NCBI GenBank assembly: GCA_963513935.1
Contig: OY740772.1
Location: forward strand, 14,230,098 to 14,294,097
Length of the DNA: 64,000 nucleotides
From: Aphrophora alni
Lineage: Eukaryota; Arthropoda; Insecta; Hemiptera; Aphrophoridae
Direction of reading: 5' to 3'
The position numbers and the translations under genes were made by a program. Below are positions 23,787 to 34,815 of the stretch, in pieces. Below the pieces are notes generated by a model, which searched no databases, had not been told where the DNA came from, and saw only the letters and a program-made list of their open reading frames with translations. Position 1 is the first letter of the stretch. Every line of letters begins with the position of its first letter.

Positions 23787-24719
23787 TGAGATATGTCCAG
23801 AGAGTAAATTCATTTGGTAATAAAAACAAAACTAGTACAGATTCAGAAAAACTATTTTTTGCAAAAACTCTACAAACCTTAAAATATATTTTTACATAGC
23901 TCCCACTATATTGTAGGCCATTGTCATAGCCTGGCCAAGTTTCTGTATGCCATCTTCATAATATATTGCCGTCTGTGTCATATGGTAACATATTCTTTGA
24001 ACTCCTCATTGTTTTTAAAGTTTTGACCTCCAAGGAACGATTTCAGATGCAAATAGAGATGGAAGTCACTATGGACCAGGTCAGGGTTGTACTATTTTGT
24101 TCAAGAAGTCATCTCCGTCTTTGTCGTAACATGTCAAAATTCAAGTGGCAATGGCATGATTCTGTTTTTGTGTTGATCTGTAAGAGTGTTTGGGACCCAA
24201 TGAGCATTAAGTTTTCTATAAAGCAGTTTTACGGCAACAACTTCATGAAGAAATGATCTTGGAATTTGAGGAAATACCATAGAAAGAGCAGAAATTATAA
24301 ATTTACTTTTTTCATTAATATTTTCTCATACTACATAAACTAATTCATCCCTAATCAAAGATTGACTTCCATTTTGTTTGTTATCGTGTACTTAATCACT
24401 TACTTCATTGAACTGTTAATCCCATCGTCTTACCATTGAATCGCTCATCACATTTTCTCCGTAAACGTGGCATATCTGTCGATGAATGTTGACTGGTTTA
24501 GTGTTCTTCGCATTAAAAAAACGAATTACAGAGATATAATTTCACAAGCGGCGAGATTTTCAATCAACCTTGCTAAACAAGCACTACTTAACATAAACAA
24601 GCAATGATGTCAAAATGGTGTCATCTCCTTCTACTTGACTCAGAGCAACTACGACGCATGCACCGAACTGAAGTTGCAGCAAGAACTACAAGTAGAACTT
24701 ACTTTTTGGACGTACCTCG
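23787..24719 (-). mobile_element. Internally deleted mariner element
   Basis: A 933-bp element flanked by TA on both sides (23785-23786 and 24720-24721). The TIRs are diverged: TGAGATATGTCCAGAGAGTA on the left, and CGAGGTACGTCCAAAAAGTA when the right end is read in reverse complement. The latter resembles the well-known mariner end CGAGG-(G/T)-CGTCCAAAAAGTA. A broken transposase reads right to left inside. It lies in an intron of the pentraxin gene. Confidence 0.88.
23930..24480 (-). pseudogene. Mariner transposase relic
   Basis: Minus-strand frames follow a mariner transposase of the SETMAR-like type. IHRQICHVYGENVMSDSMVR is the first helix-turn-helix. It is followed by VHDNKQNGSQSLIRDELVYV, FIISALSMVFPQIPRSFLHE and LLYRKLNAHWVPNTLTDQHK. 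After HKNRIMPLPLEF the sequence jumps to NPDLVHSDFHLYLHLKSFLG, the region after the catalytic motif that contains the third Asp of DD34D. The catalytic core between them, with the first two Asp residues, is deleted, and stops are scattered. A full transposase is about 340-350 residues (family knowledge). Confidence 0.9.
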
Positions 24720-24995
24720 TAATTTAATCTAGGAATACACTAATATAGTGTTAAGAAAGTAGCAAGTTAAAAACTACATAATTATTTTATCGAAGTGCTT
24801 TAGGTGATATGTGAATGCTTGATGTTATCAATCTGTAATTATCATGTTTAATATTTTCTGATGTATTAAAACTTATACATAGCAGTTTTAAATCAATTAA
24901 ATTTTTCTGCTGAAATTTAATTCTGATATACCTATTGATTTAAAACAAAATTTTTAAACATTTAAAAAAGTTAAATAAATGTTTCTAATACTTAC

Positions 24996-25101
24996 GTGAG
25001 TATGAGAATATTGGTTGATCCATCGAGTGGTTGTAAAACTTATGCCAGGTACACAGCGTGAACTCTTTTAGATCTGGGATCTGTGTTTTGTACTGTATGT
25101 A
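24996..25101 (-). CDS. Pentraxin-domain N-terminal exon
   Basis: This 106-nt exon has minus-strand acceptor AACTTTCAG ending at 25102 and donor GTAAGT from 24995. It starts in phase 0, after CAG at 31333, and leaves one base (C) for the next exon. It encodes YIQYKTQIPDLKEFTLCTWH and KFYNHSMDQPIFSYS. This matches the early pentraxin strands, where relatives have Y-V-x-L-x-x-x-x-x-x-L-x-x-F-T-V-C-x-W and later x-x-x-x-L-F-S-Y. The Cys is the expected partner of HAC in the following exon. Confidence 0.93.
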
Positions 25102-25317
25102 CTGAAAGTTAAAACATTTGTTAAATTGTTGACATTTATTGTTTGAGTATTATATTGAGAAAAACTTGTGGAACATTCACAATGAATAATTAAAATAACT
25201 ACACAAACAAAAATGCACCGATTAGGTAATTTCAATCAAGTCATAATTTATTTTTACATTATAATGCGTTGATAGTATCAATAATTTTGTATTGTATTCA
25301 ATAAAATGAGTTTCCAT

Positions 25318-25390
25318 TTAGTGTAGTGGCAAGCACTCTCATTTTATCTGCAAGAGGTTCTGTGCTCAATCACTATGAGAGCTCAAAAAG
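25318..25390 (+). repeat. Possible tRNA-derived SINE head
   Basis: GTGTAGTGGCAAGCACTCTC resembles a degenerate A box, and GAGGTTCTGTGCTCAATCAC, about 30 bases on, resembles a degenerate B box, at tRNA-like spacing. The cloverleaf is not intact. A SINE tail could not be delimited. The 25390-26300 interval around it holds nothing else I recognise. Confidence 0.35.
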
Positions 25391-26329
25391 TTATGATGTT
25401 GACTTGGCATCATTGTAATGTCTAGGGATTGAATCTAAGCCTTGATAAGCCATTCAATTAACCCATTTGTTTATTGTGGAATCAAATGTTTATGACATTA
25501 AGAAGACCGGTATTATGTACAAGACAATGAAAGATCTTGTACAAGATTGTTTACAAATACAAGGAAACATGCCAAGTTATTTTATATTCCACACTATACT
25601 ATTTTATGAGTCCAGTGACACTAACTGATGCATGAACAGATGTCATTATGAGTGATGACTCACTGCAATGGTGAACTAGGACACCGATAATTGTGCTGAA
25701 AATGAGTAACATAGCAGTCAAAGTGTATGAATTAAAAGAAAAATATTTATCAGCTACCATTTTGGTTAAATAAAGTTCCATTACCTTTTTGGGGAATAGG
25801 CAAGTTGATATACATTAAACACAAGCATTTTGAAGTAAAATTTTACAATTAAAGTATTTTGCTTAAAGTCTGTTATGTTAAACTGAAAACAATACAATTT
25901 AACAGGTTTGTTCAATTTATGTAGGTTTCAGAAGAAAGAAAATGTATCATCATTTAACAAAAATTATAGACAAATGACGAAGTTTGATATTTTTTCCCTC
26001 AGTTACACATACACAACCCAGTTATTTCACTATATTTTTAACTATTCAATCTGATTCAGCCCCTTTAATTACTTAAAGTTATATTTTTTAAATCCATATT
26101 TCGAAATAAAAATATTTGGATAATAAATTAGAAATAAAAAAAATAAAAAAAACAGGAACGAAAGATATATTTTTTACTTTGTAACTCACAAATTGTTGAC
26201 TCAACTTATTAAATTCACATTTGTCATGATAAGGGGAAAATAGTGGAATTTTCTTTTAATAAACTATCTGGGTTTTGGAAAAATATGTTGCTGCATACTT
26301 TTTTCAATTTAAATAACATTTATGCTATA

Positions 26330-27263
26330 CAGAGTAATTCAAAATTGCACGGCAATATTTCAGGAGCTGATTTTAAAGCTAAAAATAAGAACAAAAAGTT
26401 CTTTCCGTCAGTCAGGCATTTTGTTTTTTCCCAAAAAAGTTATATCTTTGGCGCAGATATTGAGATATAGAGTGAAGATTTGGTGTCTGCATTATTTATA
26501 TAACCTTTTTCAAGTATACCAGAAAACAAAATTATGACATTTCAAAATGGTGGATGTTTAAAATATTTAATGTAGAATATTTTTAAAACCATTAACGTGG
26601 TAAAATATTTACATGAAACAAACGATTTTCCTCTTTTAATTAAAATCACAAAGTATTTTAAATTATTCTCTAGATCAAAAGATAACTTAGGATTTGACAA
26701 AAAATAAATAAAAACATAATTTCTTGGTAATTGTATCAACATCCATAATTAGTCTAAACTTAAATATTATGGAATTATGATAATAATTATTAATAATACG
26801 AAAATCTATTGCACAGAAATGTACAAAAAATTTTAATATTTCCTTTATCAGTTTCAAAATGGCTACTTATGTTTATATACTAATTTATATATTTTATGGT
26901 TTTTTTTTATCATAACTCTATCCTTTGACCCATAGATAAAATATAATAAATATTTAGTTTTTCGTTAAGAAAAGAAAATCTTTTGTTTTTTGCAAATACT
27001 TTCTAATATTATTATTTTTGAGTTATTTGACATTAAATTTTTTTCAACGTTTGCCATTTTAAAAATGTACTTAATTAAAGGTTTGGTTTTCTGATATACT
27101 GATAAAAGGTTAAAATAATGTGTATACCAATTATTCACTAAATATCTTCCAAAGATATTTTTATTTGTTAAACAAAGTGTTTCTGGGTTTAAACATTTTT
27201 TTCTTAATTTTTATCTTTAGAATCAGCTCCCAAAATATTGTCATGCAATTTTAAATCATACTA
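26330..27263. mobile_element. Long-TIR element, family L2
   Basis: A 934-bp element with TA at 26328-26329 and 27264-27265. The left arm begins CAGAGTAATTCAAAATTGCA and the right arm, in reverse complement, begins TAGTATGATTTAAAATTGCA. Both continue CAATATTT...GGAGCTGATT...AAAG, then AAGATATTTAGTG-like and ATATCAGAAAACCAAA-like segments. Arms are about 250-300 bp and diverged. No coding sequence. It is intronic in the pentraxin gene. Confidence 0.78.
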
Positions 27264-28454
27264 TATGTATATTTTTTGTTTTAGTAACATACTCGTGAGC
27301 ACTCATGAGTAACACAGTTATTTTCACTTTCACTATCATTCTTGCTATCAAAATTATATTTTGGATTTTGTAGTAACTTTTATAATTCTTTCAGTCACAT
27401 TTATGTATAACTTTTTTAAATATTTTTTTTTGAATAAACAATTATTAAAAAATGATAACTAAAAGACATAATATTGTTTAAAATTTTAACTCGCAGGCTG
27501 TCAACTTGTCGATTCCACTGTTTAGATTTTGTTTGGCATGGTGAAACAAAAAGGGAAATGTATATGTTCTGTTACAATAAATTGCACTCTAGTGTAGAAT
27601 AAGTGAATTAGAAAAGATAAGGATGGAATTGTCAAAGACTTTTGTAGAAGCGACAATTCAAATAGAAACAAAGAGGCAGCATCAGATGCGATGGTTAGCA
27701 TATGCTTTAATTCCTCCTATTGCATCAGGTGTGATGGCAGTCACCAAAGTGTTAAGCATCGTTTACCAAAGTTACAATTTTTTATATAACCTCTTTTGGT
27801 ACAACCATTTCCAAAAACAAATCATTTTCATTATACAATTTGGATTTATGTCTAATATTATTTTAACTGAATTGATTATATGTCGCATTAAATTTTTTAT
27901 GTTAAAATTTATATTGTTCCTAAGCTTTCGACCTATTACTTTATAATCTATGATAACAGACTACAAGACCAACTATAAATCTGTTTACACCACACTGTAC
28001 ATTAATTCAATGACTTTATGTGTAGGAATATATCTTGTGTAATATATGCAATATAGGAAATAGATTTTCTATTCAATGTCGTGTGAAAGCCATTATAAGA
28101 GTAACGTAAAAGTGGATGATTCCATGCTTAACTAGTATCTGTCCTATATAGTTGTTGTTAGATTTAAATTAATAATCAAGAAGTTTACCTTGAAATTGTA
28201 AATAAAATATCACAGATGTAGATAGCATAACAAATTGTGATGCTTAGAAAATGTATACAAGGCGTGAATAAGAATGTTGAATTAATTATTAATGGAATAT
28301 TAGAATCTAATTCTGTCTGGATTAAAACTTGATTTTCCTTTGTCATTCTCATTATTATCACCTTTCTGTCTTAGTAATTTTGATTTTGTCAAACCACAAC
28401 TATACTTCCAAGATAGTATTGAATTGGCAAATTCTTGGCATATAAAAAAATAAA

Positions 28455-28910
28455 AATAATCAGTAGTGGGTCCTGGGACATAACGGTATTACTGGGAATG
28501 AAAAAGACTCATGCTCTAAAGCAGGAGCTGAATGACCCTTCATCGGCCTAGAACCTTTGTGTGGAGTATCTTATACTTTGGCATGTAGGTGTGTCCCCCA
28601 ATAGGTCTTGAAGGATCATCAGAAGATTTGTGAGAGAACCTACGACAACATAATATATATACAGTCTATGCTCAAGGGTCCTTCAAGATTCAATACAGAG
28701 AAAACAGACTGAACAGAACAGATTTACAGAAAGTAGTTGAATTATTGACAGGTCACTGGATATTTTGTAGTAATCAGAATGGGGTTTCTTGTACCAGACC
28801 TTCTGTGTAGGAAATGTGGTGAAGGTGAGGTTGACAACTCAGAACATAATAGTTGACTGCCTGACTTTAAGCAGGATACTAATTATTGTATCCTTAGGTT
28901 TTCTGTTGAG
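28455..28910 (+). pseudogene. LINE RNase H and zinc-finger tail relic
   Basis: Plus-strand frames, with shifts, read WVLGHNGITGNEKDSCSKAG followed by PFIGLEPLCGVSYT, the RNase H end of R1/LOA/Jockey-like LINEs. Then comes VVELLTGHWIF and LLCRKCGEGEVDNSEH, the C-x2-C...H-x4-C knuckle that ends such ORFs, with the last Cys in a shifted frame. Stops and frameshifts make it dead. The same domain end occurs at 46505-47105 on the other strand, from a related but distinct copy. Confidence 0.8.
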
Positions 28911-29149
28911 TGGAGGACAGATATAAGAATAGGACAACACCATCTAAAGTTTATCTTGGTTTTCCAAAAACCTGAAATTGGATTGAAAAGGAATGAAAGG
29001 AAAGGAAAGAAATATGTGATTGTACCAAAAAAATGTATATAAAATTTGTTTGCAAATATATACGTTTTGAGGTCTCTTAGTACAAAAATGTAGTTTTCCA
29101 AATGTTGTCCATCTATCATCTATGTATAGTGTTATAGGTACTGTACTTT

Positions 29150-29206
29150 TAAAGTTTTTAGATTTTAATCAAATTTGGTATAAGGGCATATTTTTATCAT
29201 ATTTTA

Positions 29207-29240
<34 letters not shown>

Positions 29241-29800
29241 CATTTTATTGATCATTCAAAATTTGGGTTAAAAAACTATGATTTTCTCAAAATAATCTTG
29301 TAACACTTTTAATAAAATTTTGCTCAATGTACCCTCTAAGAACCCAAACCAAACATATTAATGACCAACTTTAAAAAATTCCAGTTCATGAATTATTTTC
29401 GAAAAACCAGAACATCTCCTACAGGCCTTTATAAAAGGTGTAAAATCTCAAAATCAACTCTACGAATTGCATTAAAATTTTAATGAAATATAAATATTAA
29501 TTACCTTAACCCATGAGCAAAATCAGAAATAAAGCAGAAAACAAAAATGAACCTTGACTACAGTTATTACAAAATCGATTTCAATTAAGTACAATTTACA
29601 TTGAGGAAAGAAGCAATACAAGTGTAGGCTTTCTTGAGCTTATAAATAATATTTTTCTTTCAAAAACAGCTTTCGTGGTCTTTTTAACCGATAACTATTG
29701 AACATCATTTTTGGTGACGAATGATTTTAGTTTGGTTTGGAAGATAGTTAAGTGAGAAAGTTTATACATTGTTTTTTTACCATTTATTACCTTCATTATT
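29150..29800 (+). repeat. Dispersed repeat family B, long copy
   Basis: Carries nearly the full family order: GATTTTAATCAAATTTGGTA, a T30 run, CAAAATTTGGGTTAAAAAAC, TATGATTTTCTCAAAATAAT, ATCTCCTACAGGCCTTTATA, CTCAAAATCAACTCTACGAA, ATGAACCTTGACTACAGTTA and the closing AGTGAGAAAGTTTATACATT. Confidence 0.65.
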
Positions 29801-30474
29801 AAAGATTAGGGAGATAACAAAAACATTTGTTTGGAAATATTTTCTTTAAATGGCAGCATTTACGTATAAACAAACCAAAAGTGACTGAAATTTCTCTTAC
29901 ATAACGTTAAAACAAACCCATTTGTTTGCACGAATGCAATACCGTAGTTATGACCAGTCCAGGGCGTGGCCAAACAGTCAGAGATCTGATGATGTAAGTA
30001 TTACATCTTAGGGCATTTTAAACATAGCAAATATTTCTGCATGATGTAAAACTGTTTATAATATAACTGATTTTTTAGTAACCTTTCATTAGATTTGTGG
30101 AAAATGGTAAGAGAGAGCGAAGTTATATTGGATTCAAAATTAACTTTTAATATTAAATGAAAATAGTTTTCCAATAATTGAAGTGGTGGCTGATCCGTTG
30201 GAGCAAATAATACATAGTCTACGAGAATATGAAAAAAAAAAAAAAATTAATAAATAAAATTTAATTTAATTAAATGGAAAAAATATTTTAAAACATTAGA
30301 CAAACTTTCTTACAACAAAAGTTACATAAACAAATTTTGAATTTTAGTTTTCACATCAACATTGTATAGAGAAAGTTATGTAATCCGGTAAAAAAATCAA
30401 TGGCGAATTTTTTTACAGATATATACATTTGACATGCCCTGAGTCAAAATAAATAGCTTTTGGAATGATGTCAT

Positions 30475-31170
30475 ATGTGCAGTGCTCTACAGCCAAAACA
30501 CCTAGAACAATGTTAATCAAATTTGGTATGTGAGCTTATTTTGGTCATATCTCTGGTTCTTTTATCCATTTTTTGATACCTCAAAATTCGGAGGTAGCTA
30601 TCGTAAAAAATCACAAAATTATGATTTTCTCAAAATCGGCTGTAATGATTTTGATCGAATTGTCCTCAAGTGTAGCCCCCTAAATAAAACTTATTGGTCG
30701 ACATCTCACCACAAATACTGGTTTGTAAATTATTGGGAAAAAAACTAAAAAATTGGCAAAGATGCTTTTATAAAAGATGTCATTTCTCAAAATTACCTCT
30801 ACCTTTTCAAACTTTAATGAATTGTGAATATAAATGACCCACATGCAAGTAAAAGGAAATTTCGGTTCAGCAATAATTGGCAAAAAAACAAAAATGAACT
30901 TTGACCACCGTCATTAAAAGCTTAAATTTTAAATGAATATGATTTACACTGAAGGCTCATTTATGGCACAAGTGAAGCAAGTTTAGGTCCTATAAATAAA
31001 CAATTGCTTTTTTCAAAGATGGTGTTCATGGTTCATTTACACTTTGTCATACAATAATTGAACTGGCTCTTGTACTGACAAATAGTTTTGGTTTTTTTTT
31101 TTTTTTTTTTTTTTTCATTTTGGTGGTGGGTGACTGAGAAAGTTTGCGCAATATGTTTTGCACTGTTTAT
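30475..31170 (+). repeat. Dispersed repeat family B, reference copy
   Basis: This is the longest clean copy. Ordered landmarks are GCAGTGCTCTACAGCCAAAA, TTAATCAAATTTGGTATGTG, ACCTCAAAATTCGGAGGTAG, AAAATTATGATTTTCTCAAA, ATTGGTCGACATCTCACCAC, AAAGATGTCATTTCTCAAAA, ATAATTGGCAAAAAAACAAA, AACTTTGACCACCGTCATTA, GGCACAAGTGAAGCAAGTTT, CAAAGATGGTGTTCATGGTT, a T24 run at 31092-31115 and GGTGACTGAGAAAGTTTGCG. I see no coding frame, TIR or TSD. At least ten other copies, on both strands, lie in the window. Confidence 0.75.
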
Positions 31171-31332
31171 TTATTATTAATATTCAACCTAAATTGATAT
31201 TTCTCGATTTATTTAAATAATTGATATTTTTACATAATTAATTTGAACGTAAAGTGCGGATAATATTCATTATTTGAAAATTATTTCTAGTTATTACATA
31301 GTATTTCATAGTGCACATGGTGTACCACTTAC

Positions 31333-31537
31333 CTGATGATAGGAATCATGTTCAAATACAGCTTTGTAGAGTGTACACTCATCATGTGGTGGTGGTATAT
31401 GACTCTGGAAAGATAGGGTAGGTGCTGCGGAGACTGTCTCAAGTCCTGTGATCGGTCTCCATCCTGTTTGTACAGGGGAAACCACTGGAATTATACTTGA
31501 TAAAGCACTTAGAAGAACTAGCAACACTGCTTTGATT
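31333..31537 (-). CDS. Exon encoding signal peptide and start of the pentraxin-domain protein
   Basis: This 205-nt exon has minus-strand acceptor TTGTTTTCAG ending at 31538 and donor GTAAGT from 31332. Its first base completes a codon begun in an upstream exon. The next residues are IKAVLLVLLSALSSIIPVV, a hydrophobic core typical of a signal peptide. The following region reads SPVQTGWRPITGLETVSAAP, TLSFQSHIPPPHDECTLYKA, then VFEHDSYHQ at the donor. The start Met and the basic n-region must lie in an unseen exon that ends two bases into the codon. Phase 0 at the donor matches the 24996-25101 exon. I infer secretion or entry into the secretory pathway. Confidence 0.85.
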
Positions 31538-32386
31538 CTGAAAACAAAACAAATTTTGTATCTCAGTAAATAGAATTATATTTCTTAATTTCTCAAATTC
31601 TACAATGTCTAACAACTGATCTTCTGTAGGTTCCAAAAACAATGGTTGCCACATATTCTGCAATTTGCTTAATTATTAACACTTTTTAATTTGTCTTTAG
31701 GTACAAATTATATAACAAACTTTTTTTAATACTTTATTTTATTTCACACCTTAAAATAAATTCGTTTGATAAACAGTTTTTGATAGACATCAGAGGTTAG
31801 GTTTATAAAGACACATAGAAAAATGTTTATTCGAGTCTAGGTTATATAAACTAAGCTGAAACACTTAGGCGGCCAAAGTATATAAGTCATTAAAAGTACT
31901 ACAGTTTATATCTCGATGTTACAATATTTGATCAAATCCAATTCAATAACAGTAATAAATAGTTAAATATTAGCTATAAATAACAGCAATAGCGAGTTTA
32001 GAGTTAATTAGCTGTTAGTTTCATTAGGTAGTAATTACTTTGTACAAAATTGATCATTAAGGAAACAAAATTTGTGGGTAATTTAATTTGTGGTTTTGGG
32101 GGTTATACTTCTGAAGACTGTTTTGCAGCAGAATATATATTTCATTAAGATCATCTATTAATTTTTATTGTTAATATGCATTACCCATGCATACAAATCA
32201 ATATTAGTGACTTTGACAAAATACTCTAATACTGTATAGAGTATCATATGACAACAGTCAATTCAGATTGAAGTGGTGATGTGTGTACAACAAAATAGAT
32301 AATAAATTATTGATATAATTTAATCAGACGGTTATCATTATTTGTTTATATTAAAACTAATTTGAGAGTTTGAATAAACATATGTA
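31538..32386. other. Upstream of the pentraxin exons
   Basis: AT-rich sequence with no recognised exon, promoter or repeat. The missing first exon of the pentraxin gene should lie somewhere at or above 31538 on the minus strand. Confidence 0.4.
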
Positions 32387-33334
32387 GGGTGATTTTTTGA
32401 AAACTTACTACCTCTATTATTTAAAGGAGGGAAGGAGCTTTGCAGTTTCTGTTCACAGGACAGTTATATACTTTCAGAGCAAACCTTAGATACTGATTTA
32501 CAAAATTTTACAAAAAACCCCTCCTCACCTCAGAAATGTGTAATGAACACATATGGCTTATGATACCTCAAATACCCCTCCCCCTCTAAAAATTATGATT
32601 TTTAGTTGTAACAGAATAAAAATTGATCAATATATTCTCTCAGTATGCTCAAAAATGTTATTTTTTAAACTTATTTTATAAAAAATAGATTTCTACAGAA
32701 TGAAAATAGCTTAGTTGATGACACTAAGGAAAACCGACTTCTTATTATTAATTGTAATGAAACTTTCTTGCAAAAATAAAATTGCTTTAGCAGTTCTGAC
32801 AATGTTAAACTATTGTCGGGGTAGTACGAGAAATAATATTCAGGTTAATTGTTAGAAGTCTAAGTTTGGACTAAATGAAAAGACATTTTCATTTAATCAA
32901 GAAAAGGTGACAAAAAAAATGCAGGCTTACCTAAATTTTGTTTATTCCAGTTTTATTATCATTTACTTTGTCTAATCTTAAATATTGAACTTTGTAGAAA
33001 ATACTGTTTTTATAGTGCAATAACCTATTTTATAAAATTAACTTACAAAATAACATTTTTGTGCAAAGCGAACTAATACATTGGCCGATTTTTATATTCT
33101 TACAACAGAAATTTATGGTTTTAAAAGTCTTTAATTTGAGATATCACAAACTGTATGTGTCCATTACACATTTTTGAGATGGTAATGGTTAGAAGAGGGA
33201 GGTTTTTTTTTAGTTTGTAAATAGGTTTTCTAAGGTTTTACCTAAAAGTGAATAACCGTTCCAAGAACAGATTATGCATACCCCTTTCCGTTTTTTAAAT
33301 AATATAGGTGGTAAGTTTTCTAAAAATAACTTTC
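32387..33334. mobile_element. Long-TIR element, family L3
   Basis: A 948-bp element with TA at 32385-32386 and 33335-33336. Imperfect arms of about 280-300 bp mirror each other: TTTTTTGAAAACTTACTACC against TTTTTAGAAAACTTACCACC, then CTATTATTTAAA, a CTGTTC...GGA block, CAAACCTTAGA-like sequence, ATTTACAAA, an AAAACCCCTCC-type block, and AAATGTGTAATG(A/G)ACACATA. The centre is AT-rich and non-coding. Confidence 0.8.
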
Positions 33335-33982
33335 TACAATATGTATCTTTACAAGCTTCCGTTCTGTGAATCTTTTTAAAAGCTGTCTTCAAATTTGAAC
33401 GACTAACAGAGAACATATAACACCAACTTACATTTCATAATATCAACTTATACAATAAACTCTACAAAAAATAACTAATTATATTTGAAAACAGTTTACT
33501 TTATAAACTGTCTTTACACAAGTCATGTGACTCAATACACTGTGGCATTACACGTATTGTTCAATAGATGCTCTGTAATCATGCTTTTGAAACTTTGGTG
33601 AAAGTTATAATTCGGTAAACTAGAAACAAACAATATAGGCCTAACACTTGACCTGGTTTGAGCTAGAAATAAAGGATTAGCACAGGTTACGCAGACTTGC
33701 TCTTGGATATTTAGGGTATTATCATGCATTGTTAGTACATGTCTGTCTTGCGAGACTTGTTCACTTTTGGCAGAGTTGTATAATTTGCATGTCTGATAAA
33801 ATTATAGTTCATTACTTCTTGGATCATAATTTCATAAACTAGCCATAAATTGTGGCGTTACATGTAGTGTATAGGTCCGTGTTATTTATTTTAATAATTT
33901 TTAAAGATTTAATAATTCATTTAATTATTAAAATAATAGTCTATTAATCAATAGAATACAATATTGACTATTTATATGTGTT

Positions 33983-34356
33983 ATCAAACCCTAAATTCTA
34001 CAGCATTCATAAAATAATATATGTATAACTAAAATTAAAACAAGAGTTTTAAGAAATTGGTTTTTGTTCTCATATATTTTAAACAAAACTTTGGTGAACT
34101 TTCAAGGCTTATATCTCGTAAACTAGTAAGACTATAAATAAATACACAAGAATATAAAGTCTTTAAATCTAGTTTAAAATCCAAAGTCAACAAATAAAAA
34201 TGGGGTTTCCAAACAAAATTTTAAAATTGGCCACCATATTGTTAATGAAACACGCCATTTTATTAGAGAGGAAAAGTAAGTAAGATCACCATTTGAAGTT
34301 TTCTATAAATCTTATAGTTTCAGAGATTCCAATTGTGGGGCAGTTAAAACAAAGAC
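33983..34356. mobile_element. Solo arm of a family L1 long-TIR element
   Basis: This matches only the right arm of the 22049 and 57884 elements: CCCTAAATTCTACAGCATTC, TTAAGAAATTGGTTTTTGTT, TTTTAAACAAAACTTTGGTG, TTTGAAGTTTTCTATAAATC and CTTATAGTTTCAGAGATTCC. The mirror arm is absent on either side. It is a truncated copy or the product of recombination between arms. Confidence 0.75.
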
Positions 34357-34424
34357 AAACATGGTTAGGAATAACCACAAGTCACAGAACTGTACAATGC
34401 AAGGAATTACAAACACCAAGTTGA

Positions 34425-34815
34425 AACAAGAACTTACACTGGTCAACAAATTAAACAGGGATTCTATGCTAACTTTCAAAAGTTTACTTTGTGACCTTGT
34501 AATCACTTCATGTGGGAATTTAACCGAAAAAATATCAGCTTTATTTAAAGGAATTTTTATTTTCAATATTTATTAACAAAAACCAGAATGTCCTTACTTC
34601 TACAATAGTTCGGTTATAAGGATTGTCCAACAGCTCTATTTATGAGGTTTCAATTATTCTTCATTTATACAAGTTCTTTCCTTATGATTTTCAGAACAAA
34701 TATGTTTGTTTTTCACATTTCTGTTGATCTAGGTTTATCACTTGATAACAAGAGTTGATTTATACTCTCAAAAGTTTGTGTTTTGATATTAAAATGTTGT
34801 TTCTTTACAGTTGTG
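34425..34815 (+). repeat. Dispersed repeat family E, copy without microsatellite
   Basis: Landmarks are ACACTGGTCAACAAATTAAA, CAAAAGTTTACTTTGTGACC, TTGTAATCACTTCATGTGGG and AATTTAACCGAAAAAATATC, then after a gap TCTAGGTTTATCACTTGATA and ACAAGAGTTGATTTATACTC. The copy at 45985-46490 has the same blocks but carries an extra segment of about 180 bp with (CT)n. Parts recur at 35980-36140 and near 13490-13575. Confidence 0.65.

Larger units (their letters stand above)
27264..31332. other. Pentraxin gene intron, upstream part
   Basis: Holds a LINE RNase H relic and two family B copies, listed separately, and a T30 run at 29211-29240. The + strand open frame from 27623 (MELSKTFVEATIQIETKRQH) reads like protein for about 50 codons but matches nothing I know and lacks splice support. 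29800-30470 is plain AT-rich sequence. Confidence 0.5.

Noticed and set aside
25318..25390. A functional tRNA gene
   Set aside because: The A and B box resemblance is weak and the stems do not pair; at best a SINE remnant.
27623..27946. 107-codon + open frame
   Set aside because: The first 50 codons look protein-like, but I find no family, and the rest is AT-rich hydrophobic noise.
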